A stretch of 64,000 nucleotides of DNA, taken from Scandinavium manionii (GTDB taxonomy: Bacteria > Pseudomonadota > Gammaproteobacteria > Enterobacterales > Enterobacteriaceae). Below, in pieces: positions 44,930-53,705 of the stretch. Position 1 is the first letter of the stretch; every line of letters begins with the position of its first letter. Under the pieces are notes generated by a model. It did not search any database. It saw nothing but the letters and a program-made list of their open reading frames with translations, and had not been told where the DNA came from. The stretch covers positions 124,001 through 188,000 of the forward strand of contig NZ_JALIGC010000034.1 in NCBI RefSeq assembly GCF_024764775.1, read 5' to 3'. Made by a program: the position numbers and the translations under genes.

Positions 44930-47900
44930 ATGAAAAGAATGTTAATCAACGCAACTCAGCAAGAAGAGTTACGTGTCGCCCTCGTTGATGGGCAGCGTCT
45001 GTACGATCTGGATATTGAAAGCCCAGGACACGAACAGAAAAAAGCGAACATCTACAAAGGCAAAATTACCCGTATAGAACCAAGCCTTGAAGCCGCATTC
45101 GTTGATTACGGTGCTGAGCGTCATGGTTTCCTTCCTCTTAAAGAAATCGCCCGCGAATATTTCCCTGCTAATTACAATGCGCATGGCCGCCCGAACATTA
45201 AAGATGTTCTACGCGAAGGCCAGGAAGTCATTGTTCAGATCGATAAAGAAGAGCGCGGCAACAAAGGTGCAGCCCTCACAACCTTTATCAGCCTGGCAGG
45301 CAGCTATCTGGTACTGATGCCGAACAACCCGCGTGCCGGTGGTATTTCTCGCCGTATCGAAGGTGACGATCGTACCGAGCTGAAAGAAGCGCTTTCCAGC
45401 CTGCAACTGCCTGACGGCATGGGCTTGATCGTGCGTACTGCTGGCGTTGGCAAATCTGCTGAAGCGCTGCAGTGGGATCTGAGTTTCCGCCTGAAGCACT
45501 GGGAAGCGATTCAGAAAGCCTCTGAAAGCCGCCCTGCCCCGTTCCTGATCCACCAGGAAAGCAACGTCATCGTACGTGCGTTCCGTGATTACCTGCGTCA
45601 GGACATCGGCGAAATCCTTATCGATAACCCGAAAGTGCTTGAGCTGGCTCGCCAGCATATCTCTGCGCTGGGCCGTCCGGATTTCAGCAGCAAAATTAAG
45701 CTCTACACCGGTGAAATCCCGCTGTTCAGCCACTACCAAATCGAATCGCAGATTGAATCTGCATTCCAGCGTGAAGTGCGCTTGCCGTCGGGCGGCTCTA
45801 TCGTTATCGATAGCACCGAAGCCCTGACCGCCATCGATATCAACTCCGCGCGTGCAACCCGCGGCGGCGACATCGAAGAAACCGCCTTCAACACCAACCT
45901 TGAAGCAGCCGACGAAATTGCCCGCCAGCTGCGTCTTCGTGACCTCGGCGGCCTGATCGTTATCGACTTCATCGACATGACCCCGGTTCGCCACCAGCGT
46001 GCGGTTGAAAACCGTCTGCGTGAAGCGGTGCGTCAGGATCGTGCACGTATCCAGATTAGCCATATCTCTCGCTTCGGCCTGCTGGAAATGTCTCGTCAGC
46101 GCCTGAGCCCATCACTGGGTGAATCCAGCCATCACGTGTGCCCACGCTGTAGCGGTACCGGCACCATCCGTGATAACGAATCACTGGCACTGTCTATTCT
46201 TCGTCTGATTGAAGAAGAAGCACTGAAAGAAAACACTCAGGAAGTTCACGCGATTGTTCCCGTTCAAGTGGCCTCTTATCTGCTGAACGAAAAGCGTGCG
46301 GCTATCAGCAACATCGAAACCCGTCAGGGTGGCGTGCGCTGCATCGTCGTGCCGAATGACCAGATGGAAACTCCGCACTACTCCGTACTGCGTGTCCGTA
46401 AAGGCGAAGAGACTCAGATTCTGAGCTACCTGCTGCCGAAACTGCACGAAGAAGAAATGGCAATGCCGTCTGAAGACGAACCCGCTGAACGTAAGCGTCC
46501 TGAGCAGCCTGCTCTGGCGACCTTCGTGATGCCTGATGCGCCGCCAGCACCGCTTGAAGAAGCCACTCCAGCAGCAGCACAGACGAAGAAAACCGCTCCA
46601 GCGGCAGCCAACGCAGCAGCACCAGGTCTGGTTTCCCGCATTATCTCTGCGCTGAAATCCATGTTCAGCAGCGAAGCTCCCGTTGTGGCTGAGCCTGAGC
46701 CGGTTAAGAAAGAAGAGAAACCAGAGCGCCAGCAGGATCGTCGCCGTTCTCGTCAGTCTAACCGTCGTGACCGCAATGACCGTGGTGACCGCAACGATCG
46801 CCGTGACAACCGCGATAATCGTGGTGAGCGCGGTGAGCGTAACGAACGTGGTGATCGCGATAACCGTGGTGAAAACGCAGAAGGCCGCGAAGATAACCGC
46901 CGTAACCGTCGTGAAAAGCCGCAGCAGAACGCAGAAACCCGTGAAGCACGTCAGCCGAACGTGGCAGAAGACGCGGATAAAGCGAAATCTCGTGACGAAC
47001 AGCAGCAACCACGCCGTGAGCGCAACCGCCGTCGTAACGATGACAAACGCCAGGCAGCGCCGCAGGAAGTGAAAGTTCAGGCTCGCGAAGAACAACCCGC
47101 TCAGGAAATCGAGCAGGAAGAACGCGTCCAGTCCATGCCGCGTCGTAAGCCGCGCAACCTGTCACAGAAAGTGCGCATCGAAACAGCGGCCGAAACTGCA
47201 GAACGTACCGCAGTGACCGAACCGGCTGAAACAGCCGCTCCGGCTAAGCGTACCGAAGTGGCTAAAGTTGACCTGCCAGCCGTCATCGAAGCTCCGGCTG
47301 AAGATGAAAACGCAGAAAACCGTGATAACTCCGGCATGCCGCGTCGCTCCCGTCGTTCACCACGCCACCTGCGCGTGAGTGGTCAGCGTCGTCGCCGCTA
47401 CCGTGACGAGCGTTACCCAACTCAGTCCCCGATGCCGCTGGCGATTGCCTGTGCATCTCCAGAAATGGCGTCTGGTAAAGTGTGGGTAAGCTACCCGGTA
47501 ACACGTCCACAAGAGCAGCAGGTTGAAGAAACCCGCGAGCAGAACGTTGTTCCTTCCGTCATTGAAGTTGCACCGGTAGAAACCGTGGCGCAAGCTCCAG
47601 TGGCAGAACAGGTTGCAGCGCCAGTGGTTGAACAAACCGCAGTCGAGCCTGTCGTGGTTGCAGAACCGCAGCCAGTACTGGCTGAACCGGAAGTTCCAGT
47701 GGTTGAGACCACACATCCGGAAGTCATTGCCGCACCGGTGAGCGAAGAACCTCAGGTTATCGCGCCAGCCGACGCAGTTGTTGCAGAAGTCACAGCAGAG
47801 GAAGCGACTCCGGCCGTGGTTGAGGAAGTGGAACAGGCTATCGTGACTGAACAACCTGTCGTGGTGGAAACCGCGCCTGTTGCTCCAGTGGTTGAACCTG

Positions 47901-48118
47901 TCGTTAAACCGGTTGTGGCTGCGAAGCCTCCGGTTGAACGCACCAACGCTACCGCGCCAATGACGCGTGCTCCAGCCCCAGACTACGTGCCAGAAGCACC
48001 GCGTCAGAGCGACTGGGTTCGTCCAGCGTTCGGTTTCGAGGGTAAAGGTTCTGCCGGTGGCCACAGCGCTACGCACACGGCAACTGCCGGTCCGACTCGT
48101 CCACAATCTGTGGACTAA
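44930..48118 (+). CDS. rne: Ribonuclease E
   Basis: Endonuclease and scaffold of the RNA degradosome, 1062 residues (E. coli 1061). It has an N-terminal S1 domain (about 35-125), a DNase-I-like catalytic core with Asp303 (AIDINSARAT) and Asp346 (VIDFIDM), and the zinc-link CPRC at 404-407. The disordered C-terminal half has a membrane-binding helix (LVSRIISALKSMFSS near 567-582), Arg/Asp/Asn-rich RNA-binding tracts, a helicase-binding region, an Ala/Val/Pro-rich low-complexity stretch and the PNPase-binding tail. Confidence 0.98.
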   Translation: MKRMLINATQQEELRVALVDGQRLYDLDIESPGHEQKKANIYKGKITRIEPSLEAAFVDYGAERHGFLPLKEIAREYFPANYNAHGRPNIKDVLREGQEVIVQIDKEERGNKGAALTTFISLAGSYLVLMPNNPRAGGISRRIEGDDRTELKEALSSLQLPDGMGLIVRTAGVGKSAEALQWDLSFRLKHWEAIQKASESRPAPFLIHQESNVIVRAFRDYLRQDIGEILIDNPKVLELARQHISALGRPDFSSKIKLYTGEIPLFSHYQIESQIESAFQREVRLPSGGSIVIDSTEALTAIDINSARATRGGDIEETAFNTNLEAADEIARQLRLRDLGGLIVIDFIDMTPVRHQRAVENRLREAVRQDRARIQISHISRFGLLEMSRQRLSPSLGESSHHVCPRCSGTGTIRDNESLALSILRLIEEEALKENTQEVHAIVPVQVASYLLNEKRAAISNIETRQGGVRCIVVPNDQMETPHYSVLRVRKGEETQILSYLLPKLHEEEMAMPSEDEPAERKRPEQPALATFVMPDAPPAPLEEATPAAAQTKKTAPAAANAAAPGLVSRIISALKSMFSSEAPVVAEPEPVKKEEKPERQQDRRRSRQSNRRDRNDRGDRNDRRDNRDNRGERGERNERGDRDNRGENAEGREDNRRNRREKPQQNAETREARQPNVAEDADKAKSRDEQQQPRRERNRRRNDDKRQAAPQEVKVQAREEQPAQEIEQEERVQSMPRRKPRNLSQKVRIETAAETAERTAVTEPAETAAPAKRTEVAKVDLPAVIEAPAEDENAENRDNSGMPRRSRRSPRHLRVSGQRRRRYRDERYPTQSPMPLAIACASPEMASGKVWVSYPVTRPQEQQVEETREQNVVPSVIEVAPVETVAQAPVAEQVAAPVVEQTAVEPVVVAEPQPVLAEPEVPVVETTHPEVIAAPVSEEPQVIAPADAVVAEVTAEEATPAVVEEVEQAIVTEQPVVVETAPVAPVVEPVVKPVVAAKPPVERTNATAPMTRAPAPDYVPEAPRQSDWVRPAFGFEGKGSAGGHSATHTATAGPTRPQSVD

Positions 48119-48205
48119 GCGGCAAAGCATGCAAAACCGTCTCAGGGTTAACACCGTTCACTTAAGATATTTTGAGTGAACGGGAGATAGGTTTTTTGAT
48201 ATACG

Positions 48206-48233
48206 AACGGCCCTTTTTAGGGCCGTTTTTTTT
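48206..48233 (+). terminator. rne terminator
   Basis: AACGGCCC/GGGCCGTT with a 6-base loop is followed by a run of Ts. It marks the left edge of the accessory sugar region. Confidence 0.93.
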
Positions 48234-48241
48234 ACCGCTTC

Positions 48242-48259
48242 GTCAGGATTGTTCCTGAC
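48242..48259 (-). other. Small hairpin downstream of cscK
   Basis: GTCAGGA/TCCTGAC with a 4-base loop lies about 60 bases after the cscK stop on its strand. There is no T-run; it may help end or protect the csc message. Confidence 0.35.
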
Positions 48260-48315
48260 TTGCCTAATGAACACCAGATTAGGGCTATCACCACACACTG
48301 TTGTCCCTCACTGCT

Positions 48316-49281
48316 TTACTTGTTCAGCGCGATCTCCTGTTTCACTTCAAACGCTGGCAACGCTGCGCGTGCGATAAACTGCTGTACCGTTTCTCGGTCT
48401 GGCGTGGATTCCAGCGCCCCTTTTTGCGTAGTAGCCAATGCGCCACAGGCACAGGCCTGAGCGATAGCGTGCTGGAGCTGAGTCAGATTTTGCGGAAACT
48501 TGCTACTGGCGATGTGTGCCAACAAACCGGCAACAAAAGCATCTCCGGCCCCGGTGGTGTCAACGCTATCGACCGTATAGCCGTTAAAGTGGACAACCTG
48601 ATCCTGCCAGATGACCCATGCGCCTTGCGCACCGAAGGTAATTACCTTCATAGCGGCGGGCAGCGCCTTTAAGGCATCAATCGCGGCGGGAAAATACCTG
48701 GTGCCCACCAGCCAGTACCACTCCTCTTCCGACAATTTAAGGATATCGGCTTGCAGAGCAAAATGGCGTACGGTAGTCAGCATGAGCTGCCGGTCAGGCC
48801 ACATTTGCTCGCGCAAATTGACATCAAAACTCAGCAGCCCCCTTTGTTGCTTGATGTTCCCTATCGCGCGCGTCAATGTCGCGCGGCACTCTTTTGCTAC
48901 CAGGGCCAGTGAGCAAAAATGCAGAATATCCGCGCCAAATTCCGGCAGCGCCTCCGATGTGATGAACTGATCGGCAGATGGATTCACCAAAAAGGAAAAT
49001 TCACGCTCGCCATCCTCAGCCAGTGAAACCAGCACCGTGCTGGTTCGATGCTCAGGATCCTGTTCCATATGTAGTGTCACCACGCCATAATCCGTCAGCG
49101 TACGCATTAAAAAGTCGCCGAACGCATCTTTCCCTACCCTGCCGATAAAACCACTGTGGCAGCCAAGCCGTGCGCATCCTACCGCCACGTTATACGGCGC
49201 GCCGCCTGCACAAGCGCGATATTTCATGCCCGCAAGCGGCAACAGATCCACTACTGCGTCGCCAAATGTCCAGATATTCAT
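48316..49281 (-). CDS. cscK: Fructokinase (PfkB family)
   Basis: PfkB/ribokinase-family sugar kinase of 321 residues that phosphorylates the fructose freed from sucrose. The N-terminal FGDAVVDLLP and GGAPYNVAVG motifs and the C-terminal catalytic TTGAGDAFVAGLL with its Asp are intact. It aligns with E. coli CscK/ScrK and is slightly longer at the C-terminus. Last gene of the csc operon, with a GGAG SD. Confidence 0.9.
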   Translation of the reverse strand: MNIWTFGDAVVDLLPLAGMKYRACAGGAPYNVAVGCARLGCHSGFIGRVGKDAFGDFLMRTLTDYGVVTLHMEQDPEHRTSTVLVSLAEDGEREFSFLVNPSADQFITSEALPEFGADILHFCSLALVAKECRATLTRAIGNIKQQRGLLSFDVNLREQMWPDRQLMLTTVRHFALQADILKLSEEEWYWLVGTRYFPAAIDALKALPAAMKVITFGAQGAWVIWQDQVVHFNGYTVDSVDTTGAGDAFVAGLLAHIASSKFPQNLTQLQHAIAQACACGALATTQKGALESTPDRETVQQFIARAALPAFEVKQEIALNK

Positions 49282-49309
49282 TACTTCTCCTCAAAAATAA
49301 TCGCACGCG

Positions 49310-50665
49310 TTAAAATAAATATTTAAGACGCAGGCGGGCTCCATAACGCGGTTGATCATCAGCCTTCGGTTGCGCGATTGAATCCAGCCATGAAGCATAA
49401 GCCCCGAGATAAATAGTAAAATTGGGCATCGCCATAATATTTGGCAGTTGCCAGGAGGTGTGAATAGTGTGAATGTCGTAATTTCCCGGCGCGAGGATAG
49501 CACAATCAATCTCACACTCACTGTCAATACCTTTTGTATTAAATTCTGATATTTTATTATGCGCATAAATATAACCCAGTTCGACTCGATGCCAGAGTGC
49601 ATTAATCCCCGCAGTGAAATCTTTTTCATCTTCTGCATTCATATAGGCAGTATTCAGATTAACAACCACACCATCTTGCAGATTATTTTTTAGTGTATTC
49701 CAGTTCATGGTCAAACCATAACCCGTGCGCCCGGATTGATCGTGCCAGTTGCCAGTCGCATCTTTATATCCGTAGGCATTGTTAACGAGATTAGTTTCAA
49801 TGCCCGCTGCAACCGAATAGTCACCGGAATGCCAGGCAATAACCGGGCGGACGTACACCACATTTTTTTGATTATCCAGTTTCGTGCCATGATAACGCTG
49901 GTCAACGTAAAGCGAACTGCCGTCTTCCACCAGCGTGTTCAGCTCCAGATACCAGTTATCCAGCGTTTGACTGAACAACAGATTGCCGCCACTATTACTG
50001 CGCCCACGTGCTTCCTTCATCATATAAATGTAGCCGTATCCGTCGCTATACAGGTCATTGGCCGTATTGCCGGAGTATTCAATAAAGGTATCCTGGTTAA
50101 GCGGGAACATGTCATAAGCTTCAAAGCGCCCGACTTTTACCAGCCATTGTTGCTGTTGGCCAAAGAAGAAGACGGCGTCATCGAGATTCATCTTGCCGTT
50201 CATGTCTGCTAACGGTTGGACGGTGAAACCGGCGTACTGCCCGTTGGTGGATTGTTGTTTCCCGTCAATGCCGAGTAATATTCGGCCATTAATATCCCAG
50301 TTTTCTCTGTCGCCCGGGGCCCAATTATTATTCGCACTGGTTTTAACCGAGGTTAAACTGCCTGTGCGACTGGCGCCGTCGAAATTAAACTCAACATCGC
50401 CATAGAATTTCAACATCTGGTGATTATTTAACGCAAGTTTCGGCGGGGCGTTTCTCTCAGCAGCAATGGTTGCATTTATCTTTTCTACACCTGGCGTTTG
50501 TTTTAATGCGCTAATTTCCGCTTCCGCTTTATCAGCTCGTTTTTCTGCAGCATGCAGACGTTGCTCCAGTAATGCAAAACGCTGCTCAGTGGTTAATGAT
50601 GACTGAGCAATACCCAATTTAGAGAAAAAAATGACGCACAGCACCGATCCGATTATTATTTTCAT
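49310..50665 (-). CDS. Sugar porin, RafY-like, in the sucrose operon
   Basis: Outer-membrane porin of 451 residues with a signal peptide MKIIIGSVLCVIFFSKLGIA. A coiled-coil periplasmic segment (RFALLEQRLHAAEKRADKAE, about 27-60) is followed by a barrel from LKFYGDVEFNFDG to the terminal RLRLKYLF. The N-terminal coiled coil resembles ScrY, but the barrel lacks ScrY/LamB features and, from memory, fits the RafY raffinose-porin family. The MKII start at 50665 is chosen over one 60 bases upstream without a signal peptide. E. coli csc operons lack a porin. Confidence 0.8.
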   Translation of the reverse strand: MKIIIGSVLCVIFFSKLGIAQSSLTTEQRFALLEQRLHAAEKRADKAEAEISALKQTPGVEKINATIAAERNAPPKLALNNHQMLKFYGDVEFNFDGASRTGSLTSVKTSANNNWAPGDRENWDINGRILLGIDGKQQSTNGQYAGFTVQPLADMNGKMNLDDAVFFFGQQQQWLVKVGRFEAYDMFPLNQDTFIEYSGNTANDLYSDGYGYIYMMKEARGRSNSGGNLLFSQTLDNWYLELNTLVEDGSSLYVDQRYHGTKLDNQKNVVYVRPVIAWHSGDYSVAAGIETNLVNNAYGYKDATGNWHDQSGRTGYGLTMNWNTLKNNLQDGVVVNLNTAYMNAEDEKDFTAGINALWHRVELGYIYAHNKISEFNTKGIDSECEIDCAILAPGNYDIHTIHTSWQLPNIMAMPNFTIYLGAYASWLDSIAQPKADDQPRYGARLRLKYLF

Positions 50666-50703
50666 CGAATAAATCCTTGCTAACGATAATAATGAGGTCG
50701 TGC

Positions 50704-50731
50704 GACGCCCTGGGATGTTTCCCAAAGCGTC
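50704..50731 (-). other. Intercistronic hairpin between cscA and the porin gene
   Basis: GACGCCCTGGGA and TCCCAAAGCGTC form a 12-bp stem (with G-T pairs) around a 4-base loop, 12 bases past the cscA stop. There is no T-run, so it is more likely a processing or stability element. Confidence 0.6.
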
Positions 50732-50742
50732 GTATTATTTAA

Positions 50743-52170
50743 TTATTCTAAATGCCAGGCGCCACACGCTTTCAGTGCTGCGTTTCCCGACCAGGCAAAA
50801 ACACTCAACTGACGCGCATGCGGATAAATCCGGCTGCTCAAGGTAGCCTCACCGTCATTGACAAAAACTTCTACCGATGAGCTGTCGAAGAAGACCCGCA
50901 GACTCAGGATGGCGGTGTCAGGCAGCGGAATGCTACGCTGACCGCAAAGGCTGAATTGCGGGTAGTTGCGCTCAAGTACCAGCCGTTGCGCTTGATTATC
51001 GACATACAGCCGCATACCGTCTTCCAGCGCAATGCCGTATTGCTCGGCATCACTGGCCGCCAGATCCCATTGCAACATAACTTCTGCGGTTTCACAGTGT
51101 TCCATCACTGGCATTATTGTGTTGCTCAGTGTGCTTACAGGCCAGCTCAACCAGCTTTGACGTAGGTTTTCCAACTCCCTGGCCGGGCGCATTTGCAGAC
51201 GATTATTCGCATCCAGTGTCACTTCACGCGGCAACGTCAACATGCCTGCCCAACCATCTTGCTGTTCCGGCATCGGCGATTCCCACATCGCCATCCACCC
51301 CATTACAATTCGGCGGCCATCAGGGGAGAGGAAACTCTGCGGCGCATAGAAATCGTGGCCGTGGTCCATCTCCTGAAACGCGCTCTGCTGGCTGAAAGCG
51401 TCGCCCGGTTGCCACTGTCCCGTCAGATAGCCACTCTGGAATAAATTGCGATTTTTGTAGCCTTGAGCCTGCATGCCCTGCGGAGAGAACATCAGTACCT
51501 GTTTGCCGTTGAGGGTGAAAAAGTCCGGGCACTCCCACATAAAGCCCATGCCCGCTGGTGCCTCGGCAAGCACGCCCTCTTCTTGCCACTCACGTAAACA
51601 TGTTGAGCGATACAGCCGGACTTGCCCGGTATTGCCCATACGCGCGCCAACAACCATGTACCACGCGTCCCCTTGCCGCCAGACTTTCGGGTCGCGGAAG
51701 TGATGCAGCCCTGCCGGGGTAGCAATCACCTGGCCTTGTCGCGCAAACGTAATGCCATTCTCGCTGGTCGCCAGGCACTGCACCTGATAGAGGTTGTCGT
51801 CATTCGTGTGGTCGCCTTCAAATTTGTGCCCGGTATAAATCAGCGCCAGTTCCTCGCCATTCACCACCGCCGAACCCGAGAAACAGCCGTCTTTGTCTTC
51901 CGGCCCTTCAGGGGCCAATGCGGTCGGCAAATGTTCCCAGTGCGACAGGTCGCGGCTACGTGCATGCCCCCAGTGCATAGGCCCCCAAGAGGTGGAATAC
52001 GGATGATGTTGGTAGAACGCGTGATACCAGCCGTCGAACCAAACCAGCCCGTTAGGGTCATTCATCCAGCCTGCCCGTGGTGCGAGATGGTAATGTGGAT
52101 ACCAGCGCAAGTTCAGTTGGTGCTGCTTCTCAATCAGCGCCTGCTCGGCATTAGCAATCGTTAACGTCAT
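50743..52170 (-). CDS. cscA: Sucrose hydrolase (GH32)
   Basis: Cytoplasmic invertase of 475 residues (E. coli CscA 477). It has the GH32 nucleophile Asp38 in WMNDPNG, the transition-state stabiliser in HFRDPKVW, and the acid/base Glu in WECPDFF. A C-terminal beta-sandwich ends the protein. It lacks a signal peptide, so sucrose is cut after import. Located between cscB and the porin gene. Confidence 0.95.
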   Translation of the reverse strand: MTLTIANAEQALIEKQHQLNLRWYPHYHLAPRAGWMNDPNGLVWFDGWYHAFYQHHPYSTSWGPMHWGHARSRDLSHWEHLPTALAPEGPEDKDGCFSGSAVVNGEELALIYTGHKFEGDHTNDDNLYQVQCLATSENGITFARQGQVIATPAGLHHFRDPKVWRQGDAWYMVVGARMGNTGQVRLYRSTCLREWQEEGVLAEAPAGMGFMWECPDFFTLNGKQVLMFSPQGMQAQGYKNRNLFQSGYLTGQWQPGDAFSQQSAFQEMDHGHDFYAPQSFLSPDGRRIVMGWMAMWESPMPEQQDGWAGMLTLPREVTLDANNRLQMRPARELENLRQSWLSWPVSTLSNTIMPVMEHCETAEVMLQWDLAASDAEQYGIALEDGMRLYVDNQAQRLVLERNYPQFSLCGQRSIPLPDTAILSLRVFFDSSSVEVFVNDGEATLSSRIYPHARQLSVFAWSGNAALKACGAWHLE

Positions 52171-52191
52171 AACTATTCACTCTTTTTTCAT

Positions 52192-53430
52192 TCAAACAGC
52201 AGAGGGTTGCGACAGTAGTCCATCTGTTGAGGAAGGATTGCCACGCAAAAGGAAAATTGAAATGAAGGAGGTACAGAACACCATCAGTCCCATAATCAGG
52301 TAGGACTGGGCAAAGCCGTATTTCTCATAGCTGTAACCCGCAAGCGGTGACAGGACGGCGGAAATCACGGAACTGGTGCAGGCAAAGCCCACCAGATATA
52401 GTGTGGAAGAGAGGCGTTTGTCGAAATTCAGGCTGTTGTATTTGAAGATAGCCACCAGCAGGATGGGCAGCTCCACCGCGTGCAGCAGTTTGGTCACCGA
52501 GATCAGTATCGGCCCTTCCACGAGCCCGGAGGCCACCATGCGCAACGCCATAACCATGCCAGCAAAAATCAGCCCGTGCTTCGCGCCAATGCGATTCACC
52601 AGCCACGGCGCGCAGAACATGCCCGCGGCCTCGAGAAAGACCTGGAGTGAATTGAGGTAGCCGAACATGGTGTTGCCTTCACGCAACGTGGCAAACTGCG
52701 AGGCGAAATAGACCGGGAACTGCTGGTCATAGACGCCATATATACAGGTGCCGATGACAAAAAAGATCAGCGCCCGGAAGCGTGGCAGCGTGATCAGCCG
52801 CACGGCGTCAGCGAGTGTCACCGGTTTGGCTCCCACTTCGACTTTCTCAAGACTCGCTGCGGTATTCACTTTCAACTGCATCAGCAAGAAAAGGAACACA
52901 AAGCCGGAACACGACGCGACGAGGAAGTTGAATTTCGGGTCAATGTTAAACAGCAACCCGGCAAAAAAGGTGGCTACCGCCCACCCCAGAGACCCCCACA
53001 TCCGCGCCTTACCAAATTCGAACGTGCTCTGGCGCGCTACGCGTTCAGTGTAAGACTCGAGTACACCAATCCCACCATTGAAGGTTAAGCCCACAAACAA
53101 CCCGCCAAAAATGCTGCCCAGCAGGATATTCACGCTCAGCAGATAACCGAAAATCAGATACGCCGGGCCGGATAAAATCAGCAAGGCGGTGATATACCAC
53201 AGCAGATTTTTTCTCAGCCCTAACCGGTCCTGAATAAAGCCGTAGCACACTTGCGCACACAACGCAGAAACCGAGAGCACCGAGAAAATAACGCCCGTGT
53301 CCGTGGCCTTTAGTCCCACGTCCTGGTGAAGCCAGATGGACAAAAGCGAGCTGGAAGAGGACCAACTGACGAAAAAGAAGAACAGCAACGCGCTTAGTAA
53401 CGGGTAACTGCGGGAGTGATTTTTTTTCAT
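52192..53430 (-). CDS. cscB: Sucrose/oligosaccharide:H+ symporter (LacY family)
   Basis: Twelve-helix major-facilitator permease of the LacY/CscB/RafB family, 412 residues. Conserved segments include QDRLGLRKNLLW (loop 2-3), the ARMWGSLGWA region, YDQQFPVYF and the LLHAVELP helix-10 motif. Sucrose is the expected substrate. RafB-like raffinose transport cannot be excluded from sequence. The ATG at 53430 is preferred over a TTG codon just before it. First gene of the csc operon, 21 bases before cscA. Confidence 0.9.
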   Translation of the reverse strand: MKKNHSRSYPLLSALLFFFFVSWSSSSSLLSIWLHQDVGLKATDTGVIFSVLSVSALCAQVCYGFIQDRLGLRKNLLWYITALLILSGPAYLIFGYLLSVNILLGSIFGGLFVGLTFNGGIGVLESYTERVARQSTFEFGKARMWGSLGWAVATFFAGLLFNIDPKFNFLVASCSGFVFLFLLMQLKVNTAASLEKVEVGAKPVTLADAVRLITLPRFRALIFFVIGTCIYGVYDQQFPVYFASQFATLREGNTMFGYLNSLQVFLEAAGMFCAPWLVNRIGAKHGLIFAGMVMALRMVASGLVEGPILISVTKLLHAVELPILLVAIFKYNSLNFDKRLSSTLYLVGFACTSSVISAVLSPLAGYSYEKYGFAQSYLIMGLMVFCTSFISIFLLRGNPSSTDGLLSQPSAV

Positions 53431-53463
53431 CAAAGCAATCTCATGTAGGGTTAACGATGAAAT

Positions 53464-53475
53464 GATAACGTTAAC
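53464..53475. promoter_or_regulatory. Downstream CscR-type operator
   Basis: GATAACGTTAAC is a near-palindrome with the central ACGT of LacI-family operators, about +28 relative to the predicted cscB transcript start. It pairs with the second operator 64 bases away (about six helical turns). Confidence 0.6.
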
Positions 53476-53504
53476 ATATTCAATTTCTCATCGGGCTTAA
53501 CGAC

Positions 53505-53565
53505 AATATATGATGTTAATCACGAAAGTTAACGTTAACATTTGGAGGTTGAGATCCGGATCAAA
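53505..53565 (-). promoter_or_regulatory. cscBA-porin-cscK promoter with CRP site and operator
   Basis: On the minus strand a TATATT -10 (53505-53510) has a poor GTTAAC -35 covered by the perfect palindrome GTTAACGTTAAC (53528-53539). TGAGATCCGGATCAAA (53550-53565) matches 12 of 16 CRP consensus positions. Its centre is about 60 bases before the expected start, the class I CRP position. Confidence 0.6.
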
Positions 53566-53705
53566 TTTTAATGTCGATCCACAAGATGAATTACCGGGGT
53601 CCGGCAACCAAAATATGACGCCAGCCTTTTACATCACAATCGGAGTTGTATAGCCTGATACACACAGGACTTGGGTTGAAATTTCTCTTATCAGGATAAG
53701 TACTT

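Noticed and set aside
45209..46063. 284-codon minus-strand open frame within rne
   Set aside because: Shadow of a highly biased coding sequence; no recognisable domain.
46740..47060. Repetitive CGT/GAC-rich tract resembling a repeat array
   Set aside because: It encodes the Arg/Asp/Asn-rich RNA-binding segment of RNase E; not a CRISPR or mobile repeat.
47357..48154. Long minus-strand open frame opposite the 3' part of rne
   Set aside because: Composition (Trp, Arg, Asn, His-rich) is the mirror of the Ala/Val/Pro/Glu-rich RNase E tail; no SD or family motif.
53628..53640. Second CRP half-site (ATCACAA) before cscR
   Set aside because: Only one half-site is present; the partner half does not match.
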